A stretch of 64,000 nt of DNA from Arthrobacter sp. MA-N2. GTDB taxonomy: Bacteria; Actinomycetota; Actinomycetes; Actinomycetales; Micrococcaceae. A program made the position numbers and the translations under genes. Below are positions 26,193 through 33,138 of this stretch, in pieces (within the stretch, counting starts at the first letter, position 1; every line of letters starts with the position of its first letter). The stretch is from the NCBI RefSeq assembly GCF_000517125.1, contig NZ_KI912155.1, forward strand, positions 1,550,694-1,614,693, written 5' to 3'. The notes below the pieces were generated by a model, which saw only the letters and a list, made by a program, of their open reading frames with translations, ran no database searches and was not told the DNA's origin.

Positions 26193-26426
26193 TCAGTCAA
26201 GTTTGGGTGGCGTGAGGCCGAGGACTTCGCAGATAACCTCGACGTCATTGAGGGTGAACGGTACTTCGTCCCGGAGTCGCTTGCCCAGGTAGTTTCGCGA
26301 CAGGCCAGTAGCTTCGGCCATGGCCGAAATGGTGATCCTCTCACGGTCCATCACGCCCTTCACGTGCGCGGAAAATGAGCGCGCGAGTGGTCCGGGAGCC
26401 GGCTGCTTACCTGAGGGCATGCTCAT
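26193..26426 (-). CDS. Small XRE-type helix-turn-helix regulator
   Basis: The 77-residue protein has one Cro/CI-type helix-turn-helix from about residue 25 (RERITISAMAEATGLSRNYLGKRLRDE) and ends soon after LTPPKLD, with no multimerisation or cleavage domain. It is likely a phage regulator. Three CCCATATGGG-type palindromes lie 49-158 bp upstream of its start, and it could bind them itself. A start at the second ATG two codons in is equally possible. Confidence 0.75.
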   Translation of the reverse strand: MSMPSGKQPAPGPLARSFSAHVKGVMDRERITISAMAEATGLSRNYLGKRLRDEVPFTLNDVEVICEVLGLTPPKLD

Positions 26427-26474
26427 GATCGTATCCGTCCGAAGATCGCCGAGATTCTATCGCCGCGCAACCGA

Positions 26475-26584
26475 CTCATATGGGCCAATGGTGCCCCATA
26501 TGGGTCTGACCTGCAACGACTCCAAAACTACTCCAGAATGATCCGATCGGGATAGAGCTACCCGGAAGGGGTGGCCCATATGGG
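26475..26584. promoter_or_regulatory. Three CCCATATGGG palindromes on the same helix face
   Basis: Sites start at 26475 (CTCATATGGG), 26495 (CCCATATGGG, extended GCCCCATATGGGTC) and 26575 (GCCCATATGGGG). The start-to-start distances are 20 and 80 bp, whole helical turns. A fourth related site (TCCATATGGG) lies at 27065-27074. They behave like operators of a phage repressor and fill the otherwise gene-free stretch 26427-26695. Confidence 0.7.
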
Positions 26585-26695
26585 GCATAATAGCCGTTCT
26601 GGGCCATCGTCATATCACCTGAACCTGAGTGTCAGCTGCATGGTCTATAGTCTGAATCACTCGAACATATATTCTAACGAAATGGGGATTTGAAA

Positions 26696-26833
26696 ATGAT
26701 TGAGCGGCTTCACGCAATGGGATGCGAGACTGCGCAGGACGTCATCCGCGAGTCGCTTGGGCGCGGCATGAGGCCGTCTACTTTCCTTGCTGAAGTCGAG
26801 CTTCGGCCAGTTCGAACAGTCCGCGAGGACTGA
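26696..26833 (+). CDS. Possible 45-residue peptide gene
   Basis: An ATG-to-TGA frame encodes 45 residues beginning MIERLHAMGCETAQD and ending VRED. Only a weak GGGGATTTGAAA stretch precedes it. Its last 56 bp are antisense to the repressor gene. The first part could be a short helical peptide. It may be chance; it is listed because it faces the operator array. Confidence 0.25.
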   Translation: MIERLHAMGCETAQDVIRESLGRGMRPSTFLAEVELRPVRTVRED

Positions 26834-27026
26834 GGCCCAGCGCGGCGGCGACTTTCACGAGCACGCTGAACGGCATATCCCGGTTTCCCCGCAGGTAGTT
26901 ACTCATTGCCTCCCGGCCAACGCCTGCCGACGCGCCAAGCTTGGCCTGGCTCATTCCAGCCGCGGCCATCTCCATTTTGATGACGGTTGCCACTGCCGCC
27001 CAATAGTCGCTCTCTTCTGTGCTCAT
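26778..27026 (-). CDS. XRE-type repressor (CI-like) of the divergent switch
   Basis: The 82-residue protein is a compact helix-turn-helix (AAGMSQAKLGASAGVGREAMSNYLRGNRDM) with a short tail and no peptidase domain. I chose the ATG at 27026: a CATAAT -10-like hexamer ends 10 bp before it, so the mRNA may be leaderless; an upstream GTG at 27035 is less likely. It is divergent from a second HTH gene at 27133, with matched 11-bp elements between, the usual lysogeny switch layout. Without a RecA-sensitive domain, induction may depend on the antirepressor. Confidence 0.72.
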   Translation of the reverse strand: MSTEESDYWAAVATVIKMEMAAAGMSQAKLGASAGVGREAMSNYLRGNRDMPFSVLVKVAAALGLSPRGLFELAEARLQQGK

Positions 27027-27037
27027 AACGGCCACAT

Positions 27038-27122
27038 TATGCGGTCAATTGCACGTACGCAACATCCATATGGGTAATTTTTCCCCGCGTGTCCCTTTGA
27101 CTTGTGGTCATTTGACCGCATA
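27038..27122. promoter_or_regulatory. Inverted 11-bp operator pair in the repressor/Cro switch
   Basis: TATGCGGTCAA at 27038-27048 recurs as its exact reverse complement at 27112-27122. The right copy overlaps a -10-like TATGGT (27121-27126) that is 18 bp from TTGACT (27097-27102). The left copy abuts the repressor start. One protein could thus control both divergent promoters. Confidence 0.7.
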
Positions 27123-27132
27123 TGGTCTCTTC

Positions 27133-27378
27133 ATGACCTCACCAAATGAAGCCGAGAGCCAGCTGGCCCGTAACATTGAAAACCACCTCGCCGCCAAGGG
27201 TGTCACCCGCAAGACCCTCTTCGATCAGGCCGGGATCAGCCGGAACACCTTCGAGCGAAACATGGCCAACCCTGGCAAGTTCACTGTATTTCAGCTTAGG
27301 CGGATTGCATCAGCACTCGACGTAAGCCTCACCGAAATCCTCCCGGGCGAAGTGCCAATGATGGCCGCAGCAGCATGA
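27133..27378 (+). CDS. Cro-like helix-turn-helix protein
   Basis: The 81-residue protein has one XRE-type helix-turn-helix (AAKGVTRKTLFDQAGISRNTFERNMAN). No ribosome site precedes the ATG. A -10-like TATGGT ends 6 bp upstream, so translation may be leaderless. It is the first gene of the rightward early operon, opposite the CI-like gene, and overlaps the next gene by 4 bp. An upstream in-frame start at 27019 would cross the promoter region and is less likely. Confidence 0.72.
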   Translation: MTSPNEAESQLARNIENHLAAKGVTRKTLFDQAGISRNTFERNMANPGKFTVFQLRRIASALDVSLTEILPGEVPMMAAAA

Positions 27379-27614
27379 CCCGGCGTTCAGAGTCCTATGC
27401 AACGGCGCAGGACATGGCGACGAAATACCGCCTCAGCAACCACACGGTGCGACGCAAGGTCCAAACAGGGGAGTGGCCCTGTGATCGCATAGGCCGCCTC
27501 TACCGCTTCTCACCCGCCCAGCAGGACGAGATAGCCCAGATCATCGCAGGCACTAAGCGCGGCGGATACGACAAAGACCGCATCGCAGCCGCACTCCGCA
27601 AACTCTCCGCCTAA
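27375..27614 (+). CDS. Excisionase-like DNA-binding protein
   Basis: The 79-residue protein carries a MerR/excisionase-type helix-turn-helix near the N-terminus (AQDMATKYRLSNHTVRRKVQTGEWPCDRIGRLYRFS), as in HTH_17 proteins. Such small proteins act as excisionases or regulators. It overlaps the Cro-like gene by ATGA. No integrase is nearby, so a regulatory role is as likely as excision. Confidence 0.65.
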   Translation: MTRRSESYATAQDMATKYRLSNHTVRRKVQTGEWPCDRIGRLYRFSPAQQDEIAQIIAGTKRGGYDKDRIAAALRKLSA

Positions 27615-27711
27615 CCCGCACCACCCCGCCGCAGCGCAAGGCGCCGGCACCCTCGCCCAATCGGGCACACCACCACTCATCCCCTACTGGCTTTTTAGTC
27701 GGAGGTTTCCC

Positions 27712-27933
27712 GTGCTGCTCTATGCCCTTTTGCAGGAGGCGCTCGAAGGAATGGACAAGAAGTCCGCCGTCGCGCACCTACTCTTCCTCTTCCCCGATAA
27801 GTCGAAGTCATTCTTCGATCGCAACTATATGCACATCTTGACGCTTGACCCTCTCGGGCTGTCCCGCATCCTCGGTCATTCAGATCCCACCGCCAATAAG
27901 GCAATCCGCAACATCGAAAGGAAAGTAGCATGA
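27712..27933 (+). CDS. Hypothetical early phage protein, 73 residues
   Basis: The GTG start has GGAGG 6 bp upstream. The product is a helical protein with a KKSAVAHLLFLFPDKSK stretch and an IRNIERKVA tail. I do not recognise the family. It overlaps the following gene by 4 bp. Confidence 0.6.
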   Translation: MLLYALLQEALEGMDKKSAVAHLLFLFPDKSKSFFDRNYMHILTLDPLGLSRILGHSDPTANKAIRNIERKVA

Positions 27934-28319
27934 GCGACTTCATTACCCAGGCCGAGTGCGCCCGCATGATCACGGACGCACTCGCCAAGCAGTTAGAAGA
28001 CCTGCGCGGTCTCCTCCGGGACGCTCTCAAAGCTGATGGCCACACCGGGGGTGATCAGCAGTTCACGAGCGCCACCTTCCACCCCCTGAAGCTCAACCCA
28101 GCCGCCCTTAGTGTTCAGAAGCGCCTCGTCGATCTGACTCCTGATGAGATCGTGCAGCTCATTAGTGACGGCGCGCGAGATAACTTCCCCGCCGTACATG
28201 AATTTCCAGACCAAATTACTTCCCCTTCTCTAGGTGCGCATGGTTGCGCGTGTTTGAACACCACGAAGCCTACAGATGGGGTTGGGCGGGGCGGCGAAGA
28301 TGACCGCCCCGCCACGTAA
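27930..28319 (+). CDS. Hypothetical early phage protein, 129 residues
   Basis: The N-terminal half is helical (FITQAECARMITDALAKQLEDL) and the C-terminal third is low-complexity, with two Cys in HGCACLN. Nothing identifies a function. It is coupled to the gene before it by an ATGA overlap and is followed by a terminator hairpin. Confidence 0.6.
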   Translation: MSDFITQAECARMITDALAKQLEDLRGLLRDALKADGHTGGDQQFTSATFHPLKLNPAALSVQKRLVDLTPDEIVQLISDGARDNFPAVHEFPDQITSPSLGAHGCACLNTTKPTDGVGRGGEDDRPAT

Positions 28320-28339
28320 TGACCAAGAACAAAAAGCGA

Positions 28340-28369
28340 GGCGGCCACCGCGCAAGGTGACCGCCTTTT
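28340..28369 (+). terminator. Terminator before the antirepressor gene
   Basis: GGCGG-C-CACC pairs with GGTG-A-CCGCC around GCGCAA (one mismatch), followed by TTTT. Confidence 0.65.
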
Positions 28370-28394
28370 GTGTACCTACCGAAAGGAACAACTC

Positions 28395-29129
28395 GTGACC
28401 ACTCTACAACTCTTCAACTACGGCGGGCAGGAAGTCCGCACGGTGCTAATCGACGGCGAGCCTTGGTTCGTCCTCACTGACCTTTGTCAGATCCTCGGCC
28501 TGACAACCCCTTCCCGCGTTGCCGAACGTCTAGATGAGGCTGATGTGAGCCAGACTCACATCAGCTCAGGCGGCCAGTTTCGCCAAGTGACCATCGTCAA
28601 TGAGTCCGGCATGTATGAGGCTGTGATCCGCTCCGATAAGCCGGAAGCGGTTACCTTCCGCCGCTGGCTGACTGGCGAAGTACTCCCGGCCATCCGCAAG
28701 ACGGGCAGCTACGGTCACGCGCCGCTTGACTTGAACGCTATCGATCCGCGCACCCTCGCCCTGGCGATCCTCGAAGAGTCGGATCGGGCGAACGCTGCGG
28801 AGTCTCGGGTGCTGGAGCTCGCGCCAAAGGCTGAGGCGTTCGAGAAGTTCATCGAGGCGGACGGTTCGCTCAGTCTCGGTGCCGTCGCCAACATGTTCAA
28901 GGTTGGCCGGCAGACGCTGTTCGACTGGTTGCGCGCGGCGAAGGTCATTCAGGCTGACCGGCGCCCGTATCAGGAGTTCGCGCTCTGGTTCGAGGTGAAG
29001 GCCTCCAGTGGTGAGCGGAATAGCGGCGCAACGTGGGTCACATATTCGTCCAAGCTTCTGCCGTCCGGCGTTGACCCTTTGTTCCGACTGCTGGTTCGCC
29101 GCGGCTATATCACCCCGGACGCAGCATGA
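28395..29129 (+). CDS. Phage antirepressor (Bro-N plus KilA-C)
   Basis: The GTG at 28395 has AAAGGAA 6 bp upstream, giving 244 residues. Residues 1 to about 110 form a Bro-N domain (GEPWFVLTDLCQILGL, then VTIVNESGMYEAVIRSDKPEA and FRRWLTGEVLPAIRKTGSY). The C-terminal half is a KilA-C DNA-binding domain (FEKFIEADGSLSLGAVAN, then RQTLFDWLRAAKVI). These proteins counter phage repressors and help trigger lytic growth, which fits a CI-like repressor without a cleavage domain. It heads the long cluster of coupled small genes. Confidence 0.9.
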   Translation: MTTLQLFNYGGQEVRTVLIDGEPWFVLTDLCQILGLTTPSRVAERLDEADVSQTHISSGGQFRQVTIVNESGMYEAVIRSDKPEAVTFRRWLTGEVLPAIRKTGSYGHAPLDLNAIDPRTLALAILEESDRANAAESRVLELAPKAEAFEKFIEADGSLSLGAVANMFKVGRQTLFDWLRAAKVIQADRRPYQEFALWFEVKASSGERNSGATWVTYSSKLLPSGVDPLFRLLVRRGYITPDAA

Positions 29130-29275
29130 GCGCCCAGTCGAAGCCGAAGAAGAAGCAGTACGAACCGAAGTTGCGGCCGGACGAGATCACCCTCGCGCTG
29201 GAGCTCGCCCAGCAGAAGCGCATCAAGGAAGACATCGCGGCGTACACAACCCGCAAAACCGAAGGAGCATCATGA
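29126..29275 (+). CDS. Basic 49-residue early protein
   Basis: The start overlaps the antirepressor stop (ATGA). The product is Lys-rich at the N-terminus (QSKPKKKQYEPKLR) with one amphipathic helix (DEITLALELAQQKRIKEDI). The function is unknown. Confidence 0.6.
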   Translation: MSAQSKPKKKQYEPKLRPDEITLALELAQQKRIKEDIAAYTTRKTEGAS

Positions 29276-29448
29276 TCATTCTCATCCTGGCCGCCACCAT
29301 CATGACCGCCATGTTCATCCCTGCCGCGATGCGTCATGACCGGTTGCTTGAGGAGCCGGAGGACGTCGATTATGACCTGCTCGATGCCGAGCGTGACACC
29401 CGCCTGTCAGACGACGCTGACGCCGCCAGAAAGGAGTACGGATTCTAA
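29272..29448 (+). CDS. Single-pass membrane protein, 58 residues
   Basis: Residues 1-20 (MIILILAATIMTAMFIPAAM) form one membrane helix, followed by an acidic cytoplasmic-type tail. It overlaps both neighbours (ATGA before; TAATG after), and GGAG precedes the start. It could be a small phage membrane regulator; the function is unknown. Confidence 0.65.
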   Translation: MIILILAATIMTAMFIPAAMRHDRLLEEPEDVDYDLLDAERDTRLSDDADAARKEYGF

Positions 29449-29561
29449 TGACCACCACACACCGCCGCGCTGACCGTTGGACGCTTGCCCGCCGACTTGC
29501 TGACCGTCTCGTCCCGCAGGTTGTCCCGGGCCGTCACCACATTGTTTGGGGCAAGCCATGA
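29448..29561 (+). CDS. Arginine-rich 37-residue peptide
   Basis: The start shares the A of the preceding TAA stop (TAATG), with AAGGAG about 15 bp upstream. The product is basic (HRRADRWTLARRLADRL) and could be an amphipathic helix that binds nucleic acid or membrane. It is coupled on both sides by short overlaps. Confidence 0.5.
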   Translation: MTTTHRRADRWTLARRLADRLVPQVVPGRHHIVWGKP

Positions 29562-29851
29562 CCGCCGAACTCATGCCCCGTAACCCGGTGACGAACCCGA
29601 CGCCGGCCGAAGTGTTCCGCTACTCCCGCATGTACGGGCTCACTGTCATGGATGCGCGCAACGAGATCATCGCCGCACGGCATGTGATCCGGGTTGGTGA
29701 TCTGGTCCGCAACGATCAGCGCGTCCTTGGCACGGTGACGCATGTGCGGTACGCGGCGTCCACCACCCCGCTAAGCCTGACGGTCTGCACCGGACCCACC
29801 GCGTACGACCTCATCCACCCCGCACCGGCCGACGTCAGGAAAGTCGCATGA
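29558..29851 (+). CDS. Hypothetical early protein, 97 residues
   Basis: The ATG at 29558 overlaps the preceding stop. The second half is beta-rich (VIRVGDLVRNDQRVLGTVTHVRY), resembling a small SH3-like barrel. No family is recognised. Confidence 0.6.
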   Translation: MTAELMPRNPVTNPTPAEVFRYSRMYGLTVMDARNEIIAARHVIRVGDLVRNDQRVLGTVTHVRYAASTTPLSLTVCTGPTAYDLIHPAPADVRKVA

Positions 29852-30066
29852 GCAAGCGTGAAGACCGCACGGCCCACTGGGGCACCTGCGAAGACGAAGA
29901 CTGCATGACGTCAATGGTCATTTATCCACACCCGGATGCCGTGGCTGACCTGCCTGACGAGGACGACTGGGAGAACTCGCCATTCTTCGTCGATTGCCCC
30001 GTTTGTGGGAGCGGCATGGACTGGGGCGGAACCGATCACCCGGCTGACATCCTCAAGAATTACTGA
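29848..30066 (+). CDS. Small zinc-ribbon-like protein
   Basis: The 72 residues carry Cys14, Cys19, Cys50 and Cys53 (CEDEDC and CPVC), a possible zinc site around an acidic loop. The function is unknown. It is coupled to the upstream gene by ATGA. Confidence 0.6.
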   Translation: MSKREDRTAHWGTCEDEDCMTSMVIYPHPDAVADLPDEDDWENSPFFVDCPVCGSGMDWGGTDHPADILKNY

Positions 30067-30075
30067 GGCGAACCA

Positions 30076-30291
30076 ATGACCCCCGTAACGAGCGAGCGTG
30101 AGACAACGCTATCGACCATCGACAAGATGCTGGCGGTAGGCGACAAGCAGCTTGGACATGAGCCTGTCGGTGTCGTTCTGATCTACAAGAACCAAGCATT
30201 CCTGAAAGCCATATGGACGAAGGATTCGAGCCGCGAGGACAACATGCAGGCGCTTATGGATGCGGCCCTCGATGAAGCGAGCAAGTCATGA
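30076..30291 (+). CDS. Hypothetical early protein, 71 residues
   Basis: The protein has a predicted helix, a beta pair (PVGVVLIYKNQAFLKAIWT) and a C-terminal helix. It begins MTPVTSERET, and the next gene begins MTPVTVPTST, so the two starts share their first coding bases (ATGACCCCCGTAACG), possibly by duplication. Confidence 0.6.
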   Translation: MTPVTSERETTLSTIDKMLAVGDKQLGHEPVGVVLIYKNQAFLKAIWTKDSSREDNMQALMDAALDEASKS

Positions 30292-30431
30292 CCCCCGTAA
30301 CGGTCCCCACATCCACCCGTGACATTCACCTCCCGGACCTCACCCACGTCCCGCACCTGTGCGCGAACCTGGCCAAACTCCCACCAGCACTACTAGCCGA
30401 CATCCTCAACCGTAAGGACACACAACAATGA
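30288..30431 (+). CDS. Short 47-residue early protein
   Basis: The frame overlaps both neighbours by 4 bp. The product is Pro/Leu-rich (LPDLTHVPHLCANLAKLPP) with no recognised domain. The tight coupling is the main reason to call it. Confidence 0.5.
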   Translation: MTPVTVPTSTRDIHLPDLTHVPHLCANLAKLPPALLADILNRKDTQQ

Positions 30432-30649
30432 GCGAGAAGATCATCGGCTACGTGGTAGTCGACAAAAAGACCAAGAAAATCGACTGGGACGGCGAACTTC
30501 ACCCGCTGCGAGTTGACGCGCTCGAATCCATGACGGGCCCGTATCAGGCCTACTGCAAGAACTTGGAGGACGAGACGGATGACCGGACCTACTGGGGCAG
30601 GTTCTATGACATCTGCCCCGTCTACGCGACGGAGCCCACCAATGTCTGA
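30428..30649 (+). CDS. Hypothetical early protein, 73 residues
   Basis: It has a beta-rich start (KIIGYVVVDKKTKKIDWDG) and an acidic middle. A similar opening is common in small phage proteins of unknown role. It overlaps neighbours at both ends. Confidence 0.6.
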   Translation: MSEKIIGYVVVDKKTKKIDWDGELHPLRVDALESMTGPYQAYCKNLEDETDDRTYWGRFYDICPVYATEPTNV

Positions 30650-30932
30650 TCTGTCTTCCCTCCTGGCACCAATCCGCGCACGGGAAGCTGCGGCCACTGA
30701 CCACCCGGGCCACGCGACCGTGGAACAGTCCCAAGCGGACGTCCCGCGCCTGCTGGGAGCCCTCGACAAGGTGATTGCGCTCCATGAGCCGGTTGATGCG
30801 CTCATGAACCCGGGCCGTCACGAGCGAGTTGTGAAGGTCTGTACCGGCTGTGGGACCGATGACGGCAACTGGCAGCGCTGGCCGTGCCCGACTGTCACCG
30901 CCGTGACCGCTGCACTCGGGGAGGGGAAATGA
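30642..30932 (+). CDS. Hypothetical early protein with a C-terminal Cys pair
   Basis: I use the ATG at 30642 (MSDLSSLLAPIR), giving 96 residues. The N-terminal two-thirds are helical; the C-terminus has CTGCG and WPCPT, perhaps a partial zinc site. It overlaps the previous gene by 8 bp and the next by 4. Confidence 0.6.
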   Translation: MSDLSSLLAPIRAREAAATDHPGHATVEQSQADVPRLLGALDKVIALHEPVDALMNPGRHERVVKVCTGCGTDDGNWQRWPCPTVTAVTAALGEGK

Positions 30933-31420
30933 ACGCCCGCGACGAGCTGGCCGAGATCATCCAAGACTGCGGCGAGTACATCCCCGGCTCGCACGCCGAT
31001 GACTACGTGAGCCCCGACAAGGCAGCCGACGCTATCCTCGCCGCTGGCTACCGGAAGCCCCGCACTATCGAGAACGACAAGCTGGTTATCGATGACGGCA
31101 TTCTCCTGCTCGAAGTGGGCAGTTGCACCTGTACGCCGCATGGGAGCAGCCACGAAGCATTCTGCGGCTACGAATATCTGGAAGACCTTACCGGACCTCT
31201 CGAACGGGCTGGTTACCGGAAGACCCGCACGGTCACCACTGTTGAGGAACTGGACGCGCTGCCAGAAGGCGCGGTCGTTCACTGGCGCGGCATGACGGCT
31301 GTCAGGGCACACGAGGCCGAACCTGCCGGACTGAACTGGATTGCCGTCGGATCGGCTATGGGCTATTCGGCTGGCGAGTTCAATCTCTCCGCGACGGTCC
31401 TATTTGAGGGGGAAGCATGA
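30929..31420 (+). CDS. Hypothetical early protein, 163 residues
   Basis: The protein contains the same short sequence twice, AGYRKPRTIEND and AGYRKTRTVTTV, marking two repeat units about 56 residues apart. A Cys/His cluster (CTCTPHGSSHEAFCGY) lies between. The function is unknown. It is coupled to both neighbours. Confidence 0.65.
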   Translation: MNARDELAEIIQDCGEYIPGSHADDYVSPDKAADAILAAGYRKPRTIENDKLVIDDGILLLEVGSCTCTPHGSSHEAFCGYEYLEDLTGPLERAGYRKTRTVTTVEELDALPEGAVVHWRGMTAVRAHEAEPAGLNWIAVGSAMGYSAGEFNLSATVLFEGEA

Positions 31421-31983
31421 GTGAGCAACCACGTGGCTTCCACGGCAGATTCGTGAAGATGGCAACGGCCTGTGTAGTTGACGACTGTCAGCGGACGCCC
31501 AGGGCAAACGGCATGTGCAACATGCACCTACTTCGTGTTCAGAGGAACGGTCACACCGATTACACCCGTACCGCCACTCCGAACAAGGTCCGATTCTGGC
31601 GCGGGGTGAAGGTCAATGGCGACTGCTGGGAATGGCAGAAATCCCGAAACCCGAAAGGTTACGGGAAATTCACCCTGAGCCCTGAGAAAAAAGGCGTGCT
31701 TGCACACCGGTTCGCTTACGAATACTTGGTCGCCGAACTGCCGGATTACATCGCACTGGACCACCTTTGCCTCAACAAGGCTTGCGTCAACCCGTCCCAC
31801 CTTGACCCCGTGACAGCGGCAATCAACACCACCCGCCACTACCAGATGCAGGCGCCGGCTACCGTATGCAGGCGCGGTCACGAGCTTCCACCGCTGGTTC
31901 CCGGAAAGAAGCGGCACTGCAAGGAATGCCGGAACACCAAAGAGCGCGAAAATCGAAAGGCGGCCGCGAACCATGGAAGCTGA
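31417..31983 (+). CDS. HNH endonuclease (HNH_3 type), possibly homing
   Basis: The 188-residue protein has WEWQKSRNPKGYGKF, AHRFAYEYL and LDHLCLNKACVNPSHLDPVT, the HNH_3 pattern with catalytic His in the DHLC segment. A zinc-like CxxC set flanks it at both ends (CVVDDCQRTPRANGMC; CKEC). Free-standing HNH enzymes of this kind are frequent in actinophages and often mobile. It overlaps its neighbours, so if inserted it has become part of the operon. Confidence 0.85.
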   Translation: MSEQPRGFHGRFVKMATACVVDDCQRTPRANGMCNMHLLRVQRNGHTDYTRTATPNKVRFWRGVKVNGDCWEWQKSRNPKGYGKFTLSPEKKGVLAHRFAYEYLVAELPDYIALDHLCLNKACVNPSHLDPVTAAINTTRHYQMQAPATVCRRGHELPPLVPGKKRHCKECRNTKERENRKAAANHGS

Positions 31984-32122
31984 CAAGACATACACCCTGA
32001 CACTGGACGAAGCCACCGTGGAACGCGTACACAGGGAGATTATTAGCTGCCTTGAAGGCTACATGAACTACGAGCAGATCATCCGCGCCGTGCTCTCAGC
32101 GGCAGTCCAGGAGGAACGATGA
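31973..32122 (+). CDS. Small helical protein, 49 residues
   Basis: The start lies inside the end of the HNH gene (11-bp overlap). The residues MEADKTYTLTLDEATVERVH suggest a strand followed by a helix, as in short DNA-binding or regulator proteins. Strong coupling to the next gene (GGAGG, ATGA) supports it. Confidence 0.55.
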   Translation: MEADKTYTLTLDEATVERVHREIISCLEGYMNYEQIIRAVLSAAVQEER

Positions 32123-32448
32123 GTGCCGTTGAGAGTATGCGCGCCGATTTGGCTTATGCGGACAGATACCGCAATCGTGCCAGAGCTCTGGACGGCCTCG
32201 GGATGCTGCTTGAATGCGAAACGCCAGGAACAGTGAGCGAGGTATCCGTAAAGCGCGGGCGTTGGTTCCACCGCACCCTCGGAGGAATATTCAAGAGCAA
32301 GAGTCCTGCGGACGATGTAAAACACGAAATCATCCTGTCCAACGACGAGCGCCGGGAGTTCGCGGACTGGTGCAAGGACCGCGCCTCAAAGTTACGTAAG
32401 CAGGCCAATGACATTGAGATTCGGTTGGCAAAGGGTGTGGCCGAGTGA
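32119..32448 (+). CDS. Hypothetical early protein, 109 residues
   Basis: The ends are highly charged and helical (ESMRADLAYADRYRNRARAL; SNDERREFADWCKDRASK). Coiled-coil formation is possible. No family is recognised. Confidence 0.6.
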   Translation: MSAVESMRADLAYADRYRNRARALDGLGMLLECETPGTVSEVSVKRGRWFHRTLGGIFKSKSPADDVKHEIILSNDERREFADWCKDRASKLRKQANDIEIRLAKGVAE

Positions 32449-32669
32449 GCGCGTCAATGGCCGAGGTGCACAAGATCGTTGACGCCGTGCGCGACGACGA
32501 GGGCCTGACGAAACTGGCACGGACGATCAAGGAGGCATTCAACGAAGCGGTGTTCGCCGGGCTTGGCGAATGGGATCAGGCACGTTACGCGGCACACATG
32601 CTGGCCGCGAACGGGTACGGGAAGCTCGAAGACGCTGAATCTTGCTGCTGTGGGACGTGTGGACTATGA
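32445..32669 (+). CDS. Hypothetical protein with a CCCGTC C-terminus
   Basis: The GTG start overlaps the preceding stop. The 74 residues are mostly helical (VHKIVDAVRDDEGLTKLART) and end SCCCGTCGL. The four clustered cysteines may bind metal. The function is unknown. Confidence 0.55.
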   Translation: MSASMAEVHKIVDAVRDDEGLTKLARTIKEAFNEAVFAGLGEWDQARYAAHMLAANGYGKLEDAESCCCGTCGL

Positions 32670-32680
32670 AGGAGGCCGGA

Positions 32681-32959
32681 ATGATCCCCGACGGCGTGAT
32701 TGAGACTGCTGCTAGGGCGCTATGCATGTCCAGCCCAACGCTGAGATATCAATATGACGACATGCACCCTCGACGCCAATTGGTGTGGCGCGACCGAGCC
32801 AAGGCCATACTCGAAGCCGCTGCCCCGCACCTTCGTGCACAAGCACTCAAAGACGCCGCGAACGCTGCTCTTGGGATGCATGAACCTGCCGCGCCAGACT
32901 GCCAAGAGTGGTCCGACTGGCTCCGTGCCCGTGCGGTGACGGAAAGAGGCGGGGAATGA
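32681..32959 (+). CDS. Hypothetical early protein, 92 residues
   Basis: I prefer the ATG at 32681 because GGAGG lies 5 bp upstream; an ATG at 32666 overlapping the earlier stop is the alternative. The protein is helical (WRDRAKAILEAAAPHLRAQAL), of a type often found in actinophage early regions. The function is unknown. Confidence 0.55.
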   Translation: MIPDGVIETAARALCMSSPTLRYQYDDMHPRRQLVWRDRAKAILEAAAPHLRAQALKDAANAALGMHEPAAPDCQEWSDWLRARAVTERGGE

Positions 32960-33138
32960 GCCACCCCGTCGTGGGCACCGGGGCAGACTTCTGGGGGCGG
33001 CAAACAAACGCCTATCCCGGATGCACCTGCCCGCCCGCCAGATACAGTCCGCGTGGCCCGAAGCCCACCAACCCGAACTGCCCGGAACACGGCCCCCACG
33101 AGGGGCCTTTTTCATGCCCAGATAAGGACGAAACATGA
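32956..33138 (+). CDS. Small Cys-rich protein spanning an internal terminator
   Basis: The 60-residue frame is Pro/Gly/Cys-rich (CTCPPARYSPRGPKPTNPNC) with CPEHGPH. The terminator at 33091-33112 lies within codons 46-52. Only transcripts that pass the hairpin can give the full product. The C-terminal part may therefore be fortuitous. Confidence 0.45.
   Translation: MSHPVVGTGADFWGRQTNAYPGCTCPPARYSPRGPKPTNPNCPEHGPHEGPFSCPDKDET
33091..33112 (+). terminator. Intrinsic terminator ahead of the recombination module
   Basis: GGCCCC and GGGGCC enclose CACGA, followed by five T. It precedes the exonuclease gene by 22 bp. The bases after the T-run (CATGCCC) resemble those after the terminators at 35301 (ATGCCC) and 40303 (CGTGCCC). 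Confidence 0.85.

Noticed and set aside
26193..28319. An integrase gene near the left attachment site
   Set aside because: The small genes here have only HTH motifs; no tyrosine or serine recombinase catalytic residues are present in any frame.
29126..33138. Toxin-antitoxin or anti-phage defence operon among the small early genes
   Set aside because: No known toxin, nuclease-ATPase or defence pair motifs were seen, apart from the HNH protein; coupling alone does not support it.
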